Counted from the stretch's first letter, positions 17,748 through 28,328 are shown. The stretch: 64,000 nt of DNA from Agarivorans aestuarii (GCF_019670125.1 NZ_AP023033.1:814501-878500); one strand, 5' to 3'. Notes: generated by a model not told the origin, from the sequence alone. Numbers and translations: made by a program.

Positions 17748-20273
17748 ATGCAAAATCAGGCAGTGTCGGCCACACTAAAATCGACCTTACTCGCCGCCTT
17801 AAGCGAAGAAATGGCACCCGTGTCTAAAGATTGGCTCAAAGCGCTTTGTAATGAACAACAACAAAGTCAGTTTTCTACAAGTCTTGCTGAATTAGTCGAT
17901 GAAGGTGCCATAGTCACAACCAGAATCGGCGCTTACACCTTACCTGAGCGCTTAGGTTTAGTCACCGGAACGATTATTGGCCACCGCGATGGTTTTGGTT
18001 TCTTAAAAACCACCCAAGAGGGAACCGACTTATTCCTGCCCGCTAAAGAGATGCGCAAGGTTTTCCACAATGATTTTGTATTGGCTGCGCCCTCCAGCAT
18101 GGACAAACGTGGCCGCCGAGAAGGTCAAGTTATTCGGGTATTAAAGCCAGGCAAGCTCGAATTGGTTGGTCGCTTTTTTGTAGAAGGCAATCACCGCTAC
18201 GTTGTGCCAGATGATTCTCGAATCAATCAAGACATCCTCATTGGTAAAAATGACACAGCCGGTGCTCGTCAAGGCCAAGTGGTGGTTATTGAAGTCATTA
18301 GCCGCCCTGCTGCGCCCAAACTTGCGGTGGGTAAAGTGACCGACATTCTTGGTGATAAGATGGCGCCAGGCATGGAAGTCCAAGTCGCCCTGCGAAATCA
18401 CGATATTCCGCACGAATGGCCAAATGCGGTGACTAAAGCTGTAAGCAAACTCGAAGAAGAAGTGGATGAAGCGTCTAAGCAAAACCGCGTAGACTTACGA
18501 GACTTACCATTAGTCACCATTGATGGTGAAGATGCTCGAGATTTTGATGATGCAGTTTTTTGTGAAGCAAAAAAATCTGGAGGCTGGCGCTTATGGGTAG
18601 CCATTGCTGATGTGTCTTATTATGTGCGCCCAGATGCGGCGCTAGATAAAGAAGCCCTTAATCGAGGGAACTCGGTGTACTTCCCCGATCAAGTTATCCC
18701 AATGTTGCCCGAGCAGCTGTCTAACGGTTTATGTTCGCTTAACCCTAAAGTTGATCGTTTGTGTATGGTTGCCGAGATGACTATCTCCGCAGCCGGGCGT
18801 TTATCGGGTTATAAGTTTTATGAAGCGGTCATGCATTCTCATGCGCGCTTTACCTACAATAAAGTGGCAGCGATCCTTGATGGTGATGAAGCGCTAGCAC
18901 AGCGCTATGCAGAGCAAGTTCCGCACCTGCAAGAGCTGCATCGTTTATACAGTGCTTTAAAAGTGAGCCGCGCGCAGCGAGGCGGCATTGAGCTAGAAAC
19001 CCAAGAAACCCGTTTTATCTTTAATGCCCAGCGTAAAATTGAGCAGATTGTTCCTCTTACTCGTAATGATGCGCACAAAATGATTGAAGAGTGCATGATT
19101 CAAGCAAACGTGGCAGCCGCCAAATTTGTTGAAAAGCATCAACAAGCCATTTTATATAGGGTGCATGACAGACCGGGCAAAGAGCGTTTAACTAACTTTA
19201 GAGGCTTTTTGAATGAGTTAGGTCTGCCTTTAGGTGGAGGCGAAGAGCCGCAACCTAGTGACTACTTCCATCTGGTAGCGGCGATTCAAGAACGGCCTGA
19301 TCTCGAGCTGATTCAAACTATGTTATTACGCTCGATGATGCAGGCGGTGTATCAGCCCGACAATATTGGTCACTTTGGTTTGGCGCTTAAATCGTATGCA
19401 CACTTCACTTCGCCAATTCGTCGTTATCCTGATTTATTGCTCCATCGAGTGATTAAGTTTTTAGTGAACAAGCTAGACGCCGAGGCAGCTGGCAAAACCG
19501 TTAAAAATAAATGGACGGTCACTGGCGGCTTCTCTTATCAAGATGATGAAATGGATAAGTTTGGTGAAGTGTGTTCAATGACTGAACGTCGCGCCGATGA
19601 CGCCACTCGTGAAGTGTCTGACAGCCTTAAATGCGAATACATGCAAGATCACGTAGGTACCGTGCTGCCCGCCACCATTGCCGCGGTAACTGGCTTTGGC
19701 TTTTTTGCCCGCTTAGATGAGTTTCATATCGACGGCTTAGTGCACATCAACTCTTTACGTGGCGACTATTATCATTATGATGCAGCTCGTCAGATACTCG
19801 TAGGCGAAAAAACCGGCAAGCGATTTAGAATTGGAGATGCCGTTACGGTAAAGGTGGCCTCGGTGAATATGGCCGACCGCAAAATGGAATTTGTGATTGT
19901 TAATAAAGACGGTCAAGCGGATGAGTTCGATAGGCCTAAGCGCAGCGGTAAAGACGGTGCTCGTGGTAAGCGTTTTGCTAAGCCAGGCGAAGAGCGTGAA
20001 GCAGGCAAGCGTAGCGATAAAAAGAAACCTCGTCATAGAGATAGCAAGAATAAAGGTAAGCGCCGTAAACCGAGCTCTGCAAGTGACAGTACCAAACAAA
20101 CTGAGAGTGAAAATAAAGGTGGTTTTAGCCCGTGGCAGCAACGAGACCCCGCTGCTAAAAAGACTAAATCGAATAATGAGGCCAGTGCTAAGTCGCGCAA
20201 AAAGCCTAAGAAGAAACGCAAGCAACGCCCTGGAAAACAAGAGCGTACAGCTGCTAAACAACAGAAGAATTAA
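17748..20273 (+). CDS. rnr: Ribonuclease R
   Basis: Processive 3'-5' exoribonuclease of 841 residues that degrades structured RNA. Order: N-terminal helix-turn-helix (1-65), cold-shock domains (~75-220, with GHRDGFGFL), RNB catalytic domain (~255-590) with the metal-binding [14 protein letters not shown], an S1 domain (~645-730, [17 protein letters not shown]), and a long lysine/arginine-rich tail (~735-841) for RNA binding. The tail here is long and low in complexity. The ATG 17748 follows a purine-poor leader. rlmB starts 2 bp after the stop, so the two are co-transcribed as in E. coli. Confidence 0.96.
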   Translation: MQNQAVSATLKSTLLAALSEEMAPVSKDWLKALCNEQQQSQFSTSLAELVDEGAIVTTRIGAYTLPERLGLVTGTIIGHRDGFGFLKTTQEGTDLFLPAKEMRKVFHNDFVLAAPSSMDKRGRREGQVIRVLKPGKLELVGRFFVEGNHRYVVPDDSRINQDILIGKNDTAGARQGQVVVIEVISRPAAPKLAVGKVTDILGDKMAPGMEVQVALRNHDIPHEWPNAVTKAVSKLEEEVDEASKQNRVDLRDLPLVTIDGEDARDFDDAVFCEAKKSGGWRLWVAIADVSYYVRPDAALDKEALNRGNSVYFPDQVIPMLPEQLSNGLCSLNPKVDRLCMVAEMTISAAGRLSGYKFYEAVMHSHARFTYNKVAAILDGDEALAQRYAEQVPHLQELHRLYSALKVSRAQRGGIELETQETRFIFNAQRKIEQIVPLTRNDAHKMIEECMIQANVAAAKFVEKHQQAILYRVHDRPGKERLTNFRGFLNELGLPLGGGEEPQPSDYFHLVAAIQERPDLELIQTMLLRSMMQAVYQPDNIGHFGLALKSYAHFTSPIRRYPDLLLHRVIKFLVNKLDAEAAGKTVKNKWTVTGGFSYQDDEMDKFGEVCSMTERRADDATREVSDSLKCEYMQDHVGTVLPATIAAVTGFGFFARLDEFHIDGLVHINSLRGDYYHYDAARQILVGEKTGKRFRIGDAVTVKVASVNMADRKMEFVIVNKDGQADEFDRPKRSGKDGARGKRFAKPGEEREAGKRSDKKKPRHRDSKNKGKRRKPSSASDSTKQTESENKGGFSPWQQRDPAAKKTKSNNEASAKSRKKPKKKRKQRPGKQERTAAKQQKN

Positions 20274-20275
20274 AC

Positions 20276-21010
20276 ATGAGCCAACAAGTTATTTATGGTT
20301 TGCACGCGGTGCAAGCTTTGTTAGAGCGAAGCCCTGAGCGATTTATTGAAGTTTACGCTTTGAAAGGGCGTCAAGATGAGCGTTTGTTGCCCCTGCTTAA
20401 TGAACTTCGCCGTTTAGGCGCGTCAGTGCAGTTTATGCCGCGCAAGGCCTTAGACGATAAAGCCGAGAGCACTCAGCACCAAGGTATTGTGGCGCGTGTG
20501 AAAGCGGGGCGTGGGTATAACGAGCATGACTTAAAGCAATTGGTTGAATCCACCTCTGCACCTTTATTTTTGGTACTTGACGGAGTCACCGACCCACATA
20601 ACTTAGGCGCGTGTTTACGAAATGCCGATGCCGCAGGTGTAGCTGGGGTGATTGTTCCCAAAGATAAATCGGTGCAATTAAACGCCACGGTGCGCAAAGT
20701 TGCCTGTGGTGCGGCCGAAACCGTACCGCTGGTAGTGGTGACTAACCTTGCTAGAACCTTGCGCGAGCTGCAACAACTTGGCGTTTGGGTGGTAGGTACT
20801 GCCGGCGAAGCCGAACAATTTATTTATGACAGCAAATTACAAGGCCCAATGGCGCTGGTAATGGGTGCCGAGGGCAGCGGTATGCGCCGCTTAACTCGCG
20901 AAACCTGTGACGAGTTAGTGAAGCTGCCAATGCTAGGTGCCGTGTCGAGTTTAAACGTGTCAGTCGCTGCTGGAATATGTTTGTTTGAAGCGGTTCGCCA
21001 GCGTCGTTAA
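20276..21010 (+). CDS. rlmB: 23S rRNA (guanosine-2251-2'-O)-methyltransferase
   Basis: A SPOUT-family enzyme of 244 residues that methylates G2251 in the ribosomal P-loop. The N-terminal substrate-binding domain ([15 protein letters not shown]) precedes the knotted domain with [32 protein letters not shown] and [13 protein letters not shown], all hallmarks of TrmH/RlmB. It lies 2 bp after rnr and is followed by a hairpin terminator. Confidence 0.96.
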   Translation: MSQQVIYGLHAVQALLERSPERFIEVYALKGRQDERLLPLLNELRRLGASVQFMPRKALDDKAESTQHQGIVARVKAGRGYNEHDLKQLVESTSAPLFLVLDGVTDPHNLGACLRNADAAGVAGVIVPKDKSVQLNATVRKVACGAAETVPLVVVTNLARTLRELQQLGVWVVGTAGEAEQFIYDSKLQGPMALVMGAEGSGMRRLTRETCDELVKLPMLGAVSSLNVSVAAGICLFEAVRQRR

Positions 21011-21047
21011 CCCGCAATTTTGCCCAGCAAAAAAAACTGCGTTATTA

Positions 21048-21082
21048 GCCTCTGAGTGGAATATCATTCAGAGGCTTTAATT
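21048..21082 (+). terminator. Terminator after rlmB
   Basis: GCCTCTGA and TCAGAGGC (8 bp) enclose a 12-nt loop and are followed by TTTAATTT, which gives a moderate terminator. Confidence 0.65.
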
Positions 21083-21153
21083 TAGCTTGATTAAATTCTC
21101 GCCTTCGCCTAAAATCAGCGCCCCTAAAACAGCCATTTTACTTTTAGTTCCTT

Positions 21154-21186
21154 GCCTCTTCGGTTCGGCTGTACCATGAACGAGGC
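21154..21186 (+). promoter_or_regulatory. Structured rpsF leader, possible S6:S18 autoregulatory RNA
   Basis: GCCTC (21154-21158) pairs with GAGGC (21182-21186). A 4-nt 5' bulge (TTCG) separates this from GTTC/GAAC, capped by an 11-nt loop. It ends 21 bp before rpsF. S6:S18 complexes are known to repress their own operon through a bulged leader hairpin in many bacteria; the position and shape fit, but the exact consensus was not verified. Confidence 0.45.
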
Positions 21187-21207
21187 TATAACCCGTAGGG
21201 AGCAATC

Positions 21208-21642
21208 ATGCGTCATTACGAAATCGTATTCATGGTCCACCCAGACCAGAGCGAACAAGTTCCAGGTATGATCGAACGTTACTCAGCAGTTATCACAGAT
21301 AACGGCGGTAGCATTCATCGTTTGGAAGACTGGGGCCGCCGTCAATTGGCTTACCCAATCGAAAAATTGCACAAAGCCCACTATGTTCTTTTGAACATCG
21401 AAGCTAGCGCAGAAGTTGTTGATGAATTGGAAACTGCTTTCCGTTTCAACGATGCTGTTATCCGTAACATGATCATGCGCACTAAGTCTGCTGCTACAGA
21501 GATGTCTCCAATTGCTAAAGCTAAAGATGAGCGTCCAGCTCGTCGTGATGATGAGCGTCCAGCTCGTCGTGAAGAAGCTGCACCAGCAACTGAAGAAGCA
21601 CCAGCAGTAGAAGCTAAAGAAGAGTCAGCTAGCGAAGAATAA
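21208..21642 (+). CDS. rpsF: 30S ribosomal protein S6
   Basis: A 144-residue S6, starting [20 protein letters not shown] with the usual [16 protein letters not shown] and HYVLLNIEA strands. The C-terminus is a charged low-complexity tail with a near-repeat ([16 protein letters not shown]) then an acidic/alanine run, the region that receives glutamates from RimK in E. coli. First gene of the rpsF-priB-rpsR-rplI operon; AGGGAGC precedes the ATG. Confidence 0.97.
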   Translation: MRHYEIVFMVHPDQSEQVPGMIERYSAVITDNGGSIHRLEDWGRRQLAYPIEKLHKAHYVLLNIEASAEVVDELETAFRFNDAVIRNMIMRTKSAATEMSPIAKAKDERPARRDDERPARREEAAPATEEAPAVEAKEESASEE

Positions 21643-21647
21643 GACGT

Positions 21648-21962
21648 ATGTCTGAAAATAGGTTGGTTTTGCAGGGGCGAGTTTTACGCGCACCAAAACG
21701 CTCTACCAGTCCGGCCGGTGTTGCACATTGCCAATTTTGGCTGGAGCATCGTTCGCAGCAACAAGAAGCTGGGTTTTCTCGCCAAGCCTATTGCCAAATA
21801 GCAGTAGTTGCCAGTGGCGATATTTTGAAGCAAGATTCATCGCATATAAGTATGGGGTGTGAAGTAAGAGTAAGTGGTTTTATAAATAGCCACAAAGCGG
21901 CCAACGGTACATACCGATTGGTGCTTCATGCTTCTGAAATTGATTTGTTATCACGAGGATAA
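21648..21962 (+). CDS. priB: Primosomal replication protein N
   Basis: A single-stranded-DNA-binding OB-fold protein of 104 residues that helps PriA restart replication forks. The sequence [21 protein letters not shown], the [11 protein letters not shown] strand and the terminal LHASEIDLL fit PriB. It lies between rpsF and rpsR, 5 bp after rpsF, its conserved position in Gammaproteobacteria. Confidence 0.93.
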   Translation: MSENRLVLQGRVLRAPKRSTSPAGVAHCQFWLEHRSQQQEAGFSRQAYCQIAVVASGDILKQDSSHISMGCEVRVSGFINSHKAANGTYRLVLHASEIDLLSRG

Positions 21963-21966
21963 TGTT

Positions 21967-22194
21967 ATGGCACGTTTTTTCCGTCGTCGTAAATTCTGCC
22001 GCTTTTCAGCGGAAGGTGTTGTTGAGATCGATTATAAAGATACAGCAACATTGAAAAACTACATCACTGAAAGTGGTAAAATTGTACCTAGTCGTATTAC
22101 TGGTACAAGCGCTAAATACCAACGTCAACTTGCACGTGCTATTAAACGTGCTCGTTACCTGGCTCTATTGCCATACACTGATTTACATAAGTAA
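21967..22194 (+). CDS. rpsR: 30S ribosomal protein S18
   Basis: A 75-residue basic protein starting [17 protein letters not shown] and containing the conserved [21 protein letters not shown]-like core. The start is ATG 21967, 4 bp after the priB stop and preceded by GAGGATAATGTT. S18 binds with S6 on the 30S platform. Confidence 0.97.
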   Translation: MARFFRRRKFCRFSAEGVVEIDYKDTATLKNYITESGKIVPSRITGTSAKYQRQLARAIKRARYLALLPYTDLHK

Positions 22195-22243
22195 ATCGGC
22201 GTTGCAACTAGCCTAACTCAATCGAATTAATCGAGGAAAGGTA

Positions 22244-22696
22244 ATGGAAATTATTCTATTAGACAAAATCGCTAACTTAGGCGGTTTGGGCGATCAAGTT
22301 AATGTTAAAGCAGGTTACGCACGTAACTTCTTGATCCCACAAGGTAAAGCTGTTCCAGCAACTAAAGCTAACGTAGAAGTTTTTGAAACTCGTCGTTCAG
22401 AATTAGAAGCTAAACTAGCTGAGACTTTGAAAGCATCTGAAGCTCGCGCTGAGAAACTAAACGCTCTAGAAGCGATTGTTGTTGAAGCTAAAGCTGGTGA
22501 AGAAGGTAAACTATTCGGTTCTATCGGTACTCGCGACATCGCTGATGTTGTAACTGCTGCTGGTGTTGAAGTAGTTAAATCTGAAGTTCGCCTACCTAAC
22601 GGTGTACTACGTAACACTGGTGAAGTTGAAGTTGTAATTCAAGTTCACACTGACGTAAGTGCTACTGTTACTCTACAAGTTGTTGCTGCTGAATAA
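22244..22696 (+). CDS. rplI: 50S ribosomal protein L9
   Basis: The 150-residue L9 begins [20 protein letters not shown] with the conserved [16 protein letters not shown], then the long connecting helix and the C-terminal domain ([19 protein letters not shown]). L9 binds 23S rRNA at the base of the L1 stalk. GAGGAAAG precedes the ATG. Last gene of the operon, followed by a strong terminator. Confidence 0.97.
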   Translation: MEIILLDKIANLGGLGDQVNVKAGYARNFLIPQGKAVPATKANVEVFETRRSELEAKLAETLKASEARAEKLNALEAIVVEAKAGEEGKLFGSIGTRDIADVVTAAGVEVVKSEVRLPNGVLRNTGEVEVVIQVHTDVSATVTLQVVAAE

Positions 22697-22716
22697 TTTC
22701 AGTTTAATAGCTTGAA

Positions 22717-22746
22717 AAAAAACCGCGCCTAGGCGCGGTTTTTTTG
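22717..22746 (+). terminator. Terminator after rplI
   Basis: AAAAACCGCGCC and GGCGCGGTTTTTTT form a GC-rich hairpin with a T-tract. Confidence 0.93.
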
Positions 22747-22856
22747 TATATTGACTATGATTTTAAAGGATTTTGAAAGATAGTTGAGACAAATCCGGTT
22801 TTGACTATAAGTAGTTAGTTGTCGCAGATTATGCAACTTGAACAAGGAGAGTCAGT

Positions 22857-24038
22857 GTGCGTTTATTTTTGGTTTTAGCGACCGCCTTCATCAGTGTTTT
22901 TTCCCACGCCAACGATAATTGGTCAGATATCGAAAAGCAGGCCAAGGGGCAAACCGTCTATTTTAATGCCTGGGCTGGCGCCGATAATATTAATGCCTAT
23001 ATTCGTTGGGCCGGTGAGCAGGTTAAGCAGCGCTATGGCGTTGAACTTGAGCATGTAAAAATTACCGATACCGCCAATGTGGTTAGCCGTATTCTGGCAG
23101 AAAAAGTAAGCGGACGAACCAATGGCGGCAGTGTTGATCTGGTATGGGTTAACGGCGAGAATTTCCGCGCCTTAAAAGAGGCCAAATTGCTATACGGGCC
23201 ATTTAGCCAGCACTTGCCTAATTTAGCACTTACCGATGCCAATAACCCAGCCTTACTGTATGACTTTACCATTCCTGTAGAAGGTTATGAATCGCCTTGG
23301 GGCGGCGCTCAACTTACTTTCTACTATGATGGTGAGCGTATCAAACAGGCGCCAGCGACGATGCAAGCCTTGCTTGAGTACTTGCAACAAAGCCCTGGTT
23401 TATTTAGTTACCCTGCGCCGCCTAGCTTTTACGGAACCACCTTCGTAAAACAAGCCTTGATTGAAACTATTGATGATACCGAGCAACTTTACCAGCCGGT
23501 GAATAAGCAAACCTTCGATAAGGTGACCAGTAAGCTATGGGCTTATTTAGACCAGTTACACCCTTTAATGTGGCGCCGTGGCCAAAGCTTTCCTAGCGGC
23601 AGTGGCCAAATGCAGCAACTGTTGAATGACGGCGAATTAAGCATCGCTTTTAGCTTCAACCCTAACGACCCAGCTGCCGCAATTGAACAGGGTTTGTTGC
23701 CTGACTCGGTACGTAGTTATGTGCATCAGCTAGGTACTGTTGGTAATACCCACTTTATAGCGATTCCCTTTAACAGCGATGCCAGCGCCGGAGCCATGGT
23801 AGTGGCTAACTTTTTGTTATCGCCAGAAGCTCAAGCACGTAAAGCCGACTTAACCTATTGGGGTGACCCTACGGTATTGGCTTTGGATAAACTTAGCGCT
23901 GAACAACAACAGTTTTTTGCTGGACAGCAAAACCAAGCTAGCTTAAGTGCTGAAGATCGCGCCAAAGTGTTGGGCGAACCTCATGCTACTTGGGTAGCAC
24001 TATTGGAAGCAGAATGGTTGCGTCGCTATAGTCGATGA
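22857..24038 (+). CDS. ynjB: YnjB-like ABC transporter substrate-binding protein
   Basis: A 393-residue periplasmic binding protein with a signal peptide (MRLFLVLATAFISVFSHA). WSDIEKQAKGQTVYFNAWAG, RVNGGSVDLVWVNGENF-type sequence and YDFTIPVEGYESPWGGAQLTF match E. coli YnjB. The ynjBCD system is often annotated as thiamine-related, but its substrate is unproven. Start is GTG 22857 with AAGGAGA 7 bp upstream. It overlaps ynjC by 4 bp. Confidence 0.88.
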   Translation: MRLFLVLATAFISVFSHANDNWSDIEKQAKGQTVYFNAWAGADNINAYIRWAGEQVKQRYGVELEHVKITDTANVVSRILAEKVSGRTNGGSVDLVWVNGENFRALKEAKLLYGPFSQHLPNLALTDANNPALLYDFTIPVEGYESPWGGAQLTFYYDGERIKQAPATMQALLEYLQQSPGLFSYPAPPSFYGTTFVKQALIETIDDTEQLYQPVNKQTFDKVTSKLWAYLDQLHPLMWRRGQSFPSGSGQMQQLLNDGELSIAFSFNPNDPAAAIEQGLLPDSVRSYVHQLGTVGNTHFIAIPFNSDASAGAMVVANFLLSPEAQARKADLTYWGDPTVLALDKLSAEQQQFFAGQQNQASLSAEDRAKVLGEPHATWVALLEAEWLRRYSR

Positions 24039-25723
24039 GTGAGCTTTCCAAAAAGGCAGTAGTGTTATTTCCAGTAGTGACCTGTGCACTACTGATGCTG
24101 CCTTTGCTGTTTGGTTTTATTGATACCGTACTGCCTGCTTTTGGCTACTTTCCAATTGCGTCAAAACACCAATTTAGCTTAAGCGTTTGGCAACAGCTAT
24201 TTAGTTACTCTTCATTATGGCAATCGGTATTGCTTACGCTGTTTACTGGTTGGACTGCCGCTTTATTGTCATTGATATCGGCACTTTGGCTAATCATGCA
24301 CTGTTATCAAAGCCGTTGGTGGCAGTTCCTAGAAAAAACTTTGGCCCCATTTTTGGCCATCCCACATGCTGCAATGGCCATTGCTTTATTATTTTTATTA
24401 GCGCCAAGTGGCTGGCTGATGCGTTTGGTCTCCCCTTGGTTGACCGATTTTAGCTACCCACCTTTATGGCAAACCACTCAAGATGCTTGGGGTTTAAGCT
24501 TAATACTCGCTTTGTGGGTGAAAGAGTTACCATTCATGTTATTGGTATTAATGTCTGCTTGTTCTCAATTACCAGTCAAACGCAGTTTGGCTCTTGGCCA
24601 GAGCTTTGCTTATTCGAGCCAGCAAGTATGGCGAGATATTTTGTTCCCGCAGCTAATTAAGCGTATTCGCTTGCCGTTTTTTACAGTGCTTGCGTTCTCA
24701 CTTACTGTTGTGGATGTGGCGCAAATTATCGGCCCCAGTAAGCCGGTGACATTTGCGCTATTGGTATGGCAGTGGTTTAGCGATAGCAATATAGACATGC
24801 GCTTGGTGGGGGCTGCTGGCTCCTTGCTATTGCTAGCTGTTGTGCTGTTGAGTGTGGCCTTGTGTATCGGCTTAGAAAAGCTCTATCTCACTAGGCAACT
24901 AAATAAAGCCATGCAAGGTGTTCGCAAATCAGCGAGTAGCGGCAAACTCGCCCGTGGTTTGTTAGTGACACTGGTGCTTAGCTTAGTATTGAGCTTATTG
25001 GTGATCCTTGTTTGGTCAATAACTTGGCGATGGAGATTTCCTGATGTATTGCCTGCACAGTGGAGCTTGCACTATTGGCAGCAAGCAGGGAGTTACTTGT
25101 TATCTCCATTATTTAATAGTTTAGGCATTGCGTTTTCTTCGGCCGCCATTAGTTTAATACTGGTTGTTGGCTGCTTGGAGTACCAATTAAAACAAGCCAA
25201 TACGTCGCGCTGGTGGTCAATTGTGATGTACTTGCCTTTGTTGTTGCCTCAAGTGGTGTTTTTATTTGGTGTGCAAGTTCAGCTGTTTAAGTATCGCCTA
25301 GATGGCAACCTCATTACTGTTATCTGGGCACACATTATTTTTGTTCTACCCTATGTGTATTTATCTTTGGTTGGCAGTTATCGGGCCTTTGATAAGCGTT
25401 ATATGCAGGCAGCGGTTAGCTTGTCGCATAGTTATTGGCGCAGTTTTATGGCGGTAAAATTACCCATGCTTACTCGTCCTTTAGGCTTGGCTTTTGCTAT
25501 TGGTTTTGCTGTGAGTATTGCTCAATACTTGCCTACTTTGTTTGTGGGAGCAGGGCGAGTGAGTACTCTAACCACCGAAGCAGTTGCGCTGGCTTCTGGT
25601 GGTGATAGGCGAGTCACTGCAGTGATGGTGATATGGCAAACTTTACTGCCACTACTGGTGTACAGTGCTGCTATTGCTTGGCCTAAATGGCGCTACCGGC
25701 ATTTTCGAGGGATGCATAGTTAA
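24035..25723 (+). CDS. ynjC: YnjC-like ABC transporter permease (two fused permease domains)
   Basis: A 562-residue inner-membrane protein with about 12 hydrophobic segments in two homologous halves. EAA-like loops occur at LALGQSFAYSSQQVWRDILF (near 190) and RYMQAAVSLSHSYWRSFMAV (near 455). It starts 4 bp inside ynjB (ATGA overlap) and its stop overlaps the ynjD start by 1 bp, so the three subunits are translationally coupled. Confidence 0.88.
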   Translation: MSELSKKAVVLFPVVTCALLMLPLLFGFIDTVLPAFGYFPIASKHQFSLSVWQQLFSYSSLWQSVLLTLFTGWTAALLSLISALWLIMHCYQSRWWQFLEKTLAPFLAIPHAAMAIALLFLLAPSGWLMRLVSPWLTDFSYPPLWQTTQDAWGLSLILALWVKELPFMLLVLMSACSQLPVKRSLALGQSFAYSSQQVWRDILFPQLIKRIRLPFFTVLAFSLTVVDVAQIIGPSKPVTFALLVWQWFSDSNIDMRLVGAAGSLLLLAVVLLSVALCIGLEKLYLTRQLNKAMQGVRKSASSGKLARGLLVTLVLSLVLSLLVILVWSITWRWRFPDVLPAQWSLHYWQQAGSYLLSPLFNSLGIAFSSAAISLILVVGCLEYQLKQANTSRWWSIVMYLPLLLPQVVFLFGVQVQLFKYRLDGNLITVIWAHIIFVLPYVYLSLVGSYRAFDKRYMQAAVSLSHSYWRSFMAVKLPMLTRPLGLAFAIGFAVSIAQYLPTLFVGAGRVSTLTTEAVALASGGDRRVTAVMVIWQTLLPLLVYSAAIAWPKWRYRHFRGMHS

Positions 25724-26340
25724 TGTTAGAGATTAAAGATTTTGGTTTGGCATTTGCTCAGCAGCACTTTTTAAGCAAGCTTAATATGTCGGTGGCCGGT
25801 GGTGAGATCGTGACTATTATGGGGCCGAGTGGATGTGGTAAATCTAGTTTTCTAGCGGCTATTGCCGGCACTTTAGACGAAGGCTTTACTTGCTCGGGAG
25901 AAGTGAGTCTGGCCGGGAAATCTTTGCTGAACATGCCGCAAGCGCAACGCCAAGTTGGAATGCTGTTTCAAGATGATTTGCTGTTCCCGCATTTTAATGT
26001 TGCTCAAAACCTGCAATACGGCTTAGCGCATGCCAAACAAGGCCAAGCAACTCAACTTATAGAGCAAGCTTTAGCTGATGCTGGTATGCCAGGCTATCAG
26101 CAGCGTGATATTGCTAGCTTGTCGGGTGGTCAGCGGGCGAGGGTAAGTGTATTACGTAGTTTATTGGCAGAGCCGAAATTATTATTGCTTGATGAGCCTT
26201 TTAGCAAGCTAGATAAGCCCTTGCGCAAACAGTTTCGCGAGTTTGTTCGAGATAAAATTGAAGAGCTGTCAATTCCGGCTCTGTTAGTTACCCATGATGC
26301 TGAGGACCGTTTACAAGCTCCGCCTATTTCGATTTTTTGA
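25723..26340 (+). CDS. ynjD: YnjD-like ABC transporter ATP-binding protein
   Basis: A short ATPase of 205 residues. Walker A is GPSGCGKSS (Lys40), the Q-loop is MLFQDDLLFPHFNV, the signature is LSGGQRARVSVLRSLL, Walker B is LLLLDEPFS, and the switch His is in LVTHDAEDR. It lacks the C-terminal regulatory domain of FbpC-type ATPases, as YnjD does in E. coli. Confidence 0.88.
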   Translation: MLEIKDFGLAFAQQHFLSKLNMSVAGGEIVTIMGPSGCGKSSFLAAIAGTLDEGFTCSGEVSLAGKSLLNMPQAQRQVGMLFQDDLLFPHFNVAQNLQYGLAHAKQGQATQLIEQALADAGMPGYQQRDIASLSGGQRARVSVLRSLLAEPKLLLLDEPFSKLDKPLRKQFREFVRDKIEELSIPALLVTHDAEDRLQAPPISIF

Positions 26341-26477
26341 TGGCGGTTTCAGCCTAAGTATTAAGCTGTTGCTGTTGAGTTTTATTTGATAAGCTTAATT
26401 TTCCTGAGGCTTTATTGTGTGGAGCGAAAGCGTCAGGACTCACATAGAGATCCCCAATAACAATAAAGAGGATGAAG

Positions 26478-26771
26478 ATGAACAAATTGATTATTGCGTT
26501 GGCATTGTCACTACCATTTGTCGCATCAACCGCAAGCGCGGCTCCAGCTAAAGCGCCATTATGTGCTGCGTGCCACGGAGCTGAAGGAAAGGCTATGATT
26601 CCGGGCTATCCGCATTTAGCCGGCCAAAATGAGCAATACCTAGTGTCTTCGCTTAAAGCGTACCGTGATAAGCAGCGTAATGGTGGACAAGCTGTTGTAA
26701 TGCAGGGCCAAGCGGCTAACTTAACCGATGCCGAAATTGCCGAATTAGCTGCCTACTACGCTAAAATGTAA
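26478..26771 (+). CDS. Small periplasmic class I cytochrome c (c553-like)
   Basis: A 97-residue secreted protein with a signal peptide ending ASAAPA. The haem-binding CAACH is near residue 30 and a probable axial methionine lies in [14 protein letters not shown]. Mature length is about 75 residues, a single-haem electron carrier. Start ATG 26478 is preferred over 26472 because it lies 6 bp after GAGG. It stands alone between ynjD and dnaB with its own terminator; its redox partner is not evident. Confidence 0.88.
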   Translation: MNKLIIALALSLPFVASTASAAPAKAPLCAACHGAEGKAMIPGYPHLAGQNEQYLVSSLKAYRDKQRNGGQAVVMQGQAANLTDAEIAELAAYYAKM

Positions 26772-26789
26772 GCAGCCGTTTTTTGCAAT

Positions 26790-26815
26790 AAGCCAGCCTA
26801 GAGCTGGCTTTTTAG
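26790..26815 (+). terminator. Terminator after the cytochrome c gene
   Basis: AAGCCAGC and GCTGGCTT enclose a 5-nt loop, followed by TTTAGTTT. Confidence 0.85.
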
Positions 26816-26903
26816 TTTCTAAATCTGAGAGAAATGTTACTTGGTGTGGCTGCATAATTCCCGCATAATAGGCGCCAGTAACAAACAACCGCAATGAAAG
26901 ATT

Positions 26904-28322
26904 ATGGCAGCCAGCGCGCCCTCTCGTAAGTTTAAAGATAAAGACAAAAAGCCTAGAGATTCTCAGATCGATCAGCTTAAAGTACCTCCACACTCTTTGG
27001 AGGCTGAGCAGGCTGTATTGGGCGGTCTAATGCTCGATAACAATGCTTGGGACAATGTGTCTGAGCTAGTGGTTGAACAAGATTTCTATCAACGTGCCCA
27101 TCAATATACATTTTCCGCCATGCACCGTTTGGCGGAAAGCGGTCAGCCTATCGACTTGGTGACTGTATCGGAAGAGCTAGAGCGCCAAGAACAGTTAGAC
27201 GATATTGGTGGTTTCGCTTACCTCGGTGAGATTGCTAAAAATACCCCAAGTGCTGCCAATATTCGTGCCTATGCCGAAATTGTACGTGAACGTGCAGTAA
27301 CTCGTGAGTTGATTGCAGTGGCTAATGAAATAGCCGACAGCTGTTATGAACCCGCAGGGCGAAAAAGTAGTGACTTGCTGGACTTTGCCGAGAGTAAAGT
27401 ATTTAAAATTGCCGAGTCTCGCGCTAACGCCAACGAAGGCCCCAAAGAAGTAAAAGGTTTGCTGGCTGCAACCATTGATAAAATTGAAGAGTTGTACAAA
27501 GCGCCTAATGACGGGGTAACCGGTGTATCTACCGGTTTCGCCGACTTAGACAAGAAAACCGCAGGTTTACAAGGTTCAGATCTTATTATTGTTGCTGCGC
27601 GTCCATCGATGGGTAAAACCACCTTTGCGATGAACTTATGTGAATACGCTGCAATGACCCAAGATAAACCAGCTCTGATTTTCAGTTTGGAGATGCCCTC
27701 TGAGCAAATCATGATGCGTATGTTGGCCTCTCTTGGTCGAATTGATCAAACTAAGATCAGAACCGGAGCCTTAGATGATGATGATTGGGCTCGCTTATCT
27801 TCCACCATGGGGCTCATGGCCGAAAAATCTAAGATGTACGTGGATGATTCTTCTGGCTTAACTCCCACCGAAGTTCGCTCTCGCGCCCGCCGTGTAGCGC
27901 GGGAAGAAGGTGGGCTTAGCATGATCATGATTGATTACTTGCAGTTAATGCAAGTGCCAGGTTTAAGTGAAAACCGTACTTTAGAAATTGCCGAAATTTC
28001 TCGCTCACTTAAATCACTAGCGAAAGAGCTTAACGTACCGGTTGTGGCGCTTTCTCAGCTTAACCGTAGTTTGGAGCAGCGCGCCGATAAACGCCCAGTA
28101 AACTCCGATTTGCGTGAATCGGGCTCTATTGAGCAGGATGCCGACTTAATTATGTTTATCTACCGTGATGAGGTATATAACGAAGGCACCGATAACAAAG
28201 GCCTTGCCGAAATCATTATTGGTAAGCAACGTAACGGTCCTATTGGTCGTGTTCCACTTACCTTCCAAGGTCAGTTTTCTCGTTTTGATAACTGGGCGGG
28301 TGAATTCTACGATGATGAATAA
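26904..28322 (+). CDS. dnaB: Replicative DNA helicase
   Basis: Hexameric 5'-3' helicase of the replication fork, 472 residues. The N-terminal primase-interacting domain (PPHSLEAEQAVLGGLMLDN) is joined by a linker to the RecA-like motor with Walker A ARPSMGKTTFAMN (~235), MIDYLQLM as Walker B, and SQLNRSLEQRADKRPVNSDL with the arginine finger region. No intein is seen. alr starts 6 bp after the stop, as in E. coli where dnaB and alr are neighbours. Confidence 0.97.
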   Translation: MAASAPSRKFKDKDKKPRDSQIDQLKVPPHSLEAEQAVLGGLMLDNNAWDNVSELVVEQDFYQRAHQYTFSAMHRLAESGQPIDLVTVSEELERQEQLDDIGGFAYLGEIAKNTPSAANIRAYAEIVRERAVTRELIAVANEIADSCYEPAGRKSSDLLDFAESKVFKIAESRANANEGPKEVKGLLAATIDKIEELYKAPNDGVTGVSTGFADLDKKTAGLQGSDLIIVAARPSMGKTTFAMNLCEYAAMTQDKPALIFSLEMPSEQIMMRMLASLGRIDQTKIRTGALDDDDWARLSSTMGLMAEKSKMYVDDSSGLTPTEVRSRARRVAREEGGLSMIMIDYLQLMQVPGLSENRTLEIAEISRSLKSLAKELNVPVVALSQLNRSLEQRADKRPVNSDLRESGSIEQDADLIMFIYRDEVYNEGTDNKGLAEIIIGKQRNGPIGRVPLTFQGQFSRFDNWAGEFYDDE

Positions 28323-28328
28323 AATCTA

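Noticed and set aside
19755-20261. Long antisense reading frame opposite the end of rnr
   Set aside because: It mirrors the low-complexity Lys/Arg-rich tail of RNase R and has no start signal or recognisable domain.
22747-22856. Possible TPP riboswitch before ynjBCD
   Set aside because: The system is often linked to thiamine, but the conserved CUGAGA and ACCUGAUCUGG elements of the TPP riboswitch are not present in the 110-bp leader.
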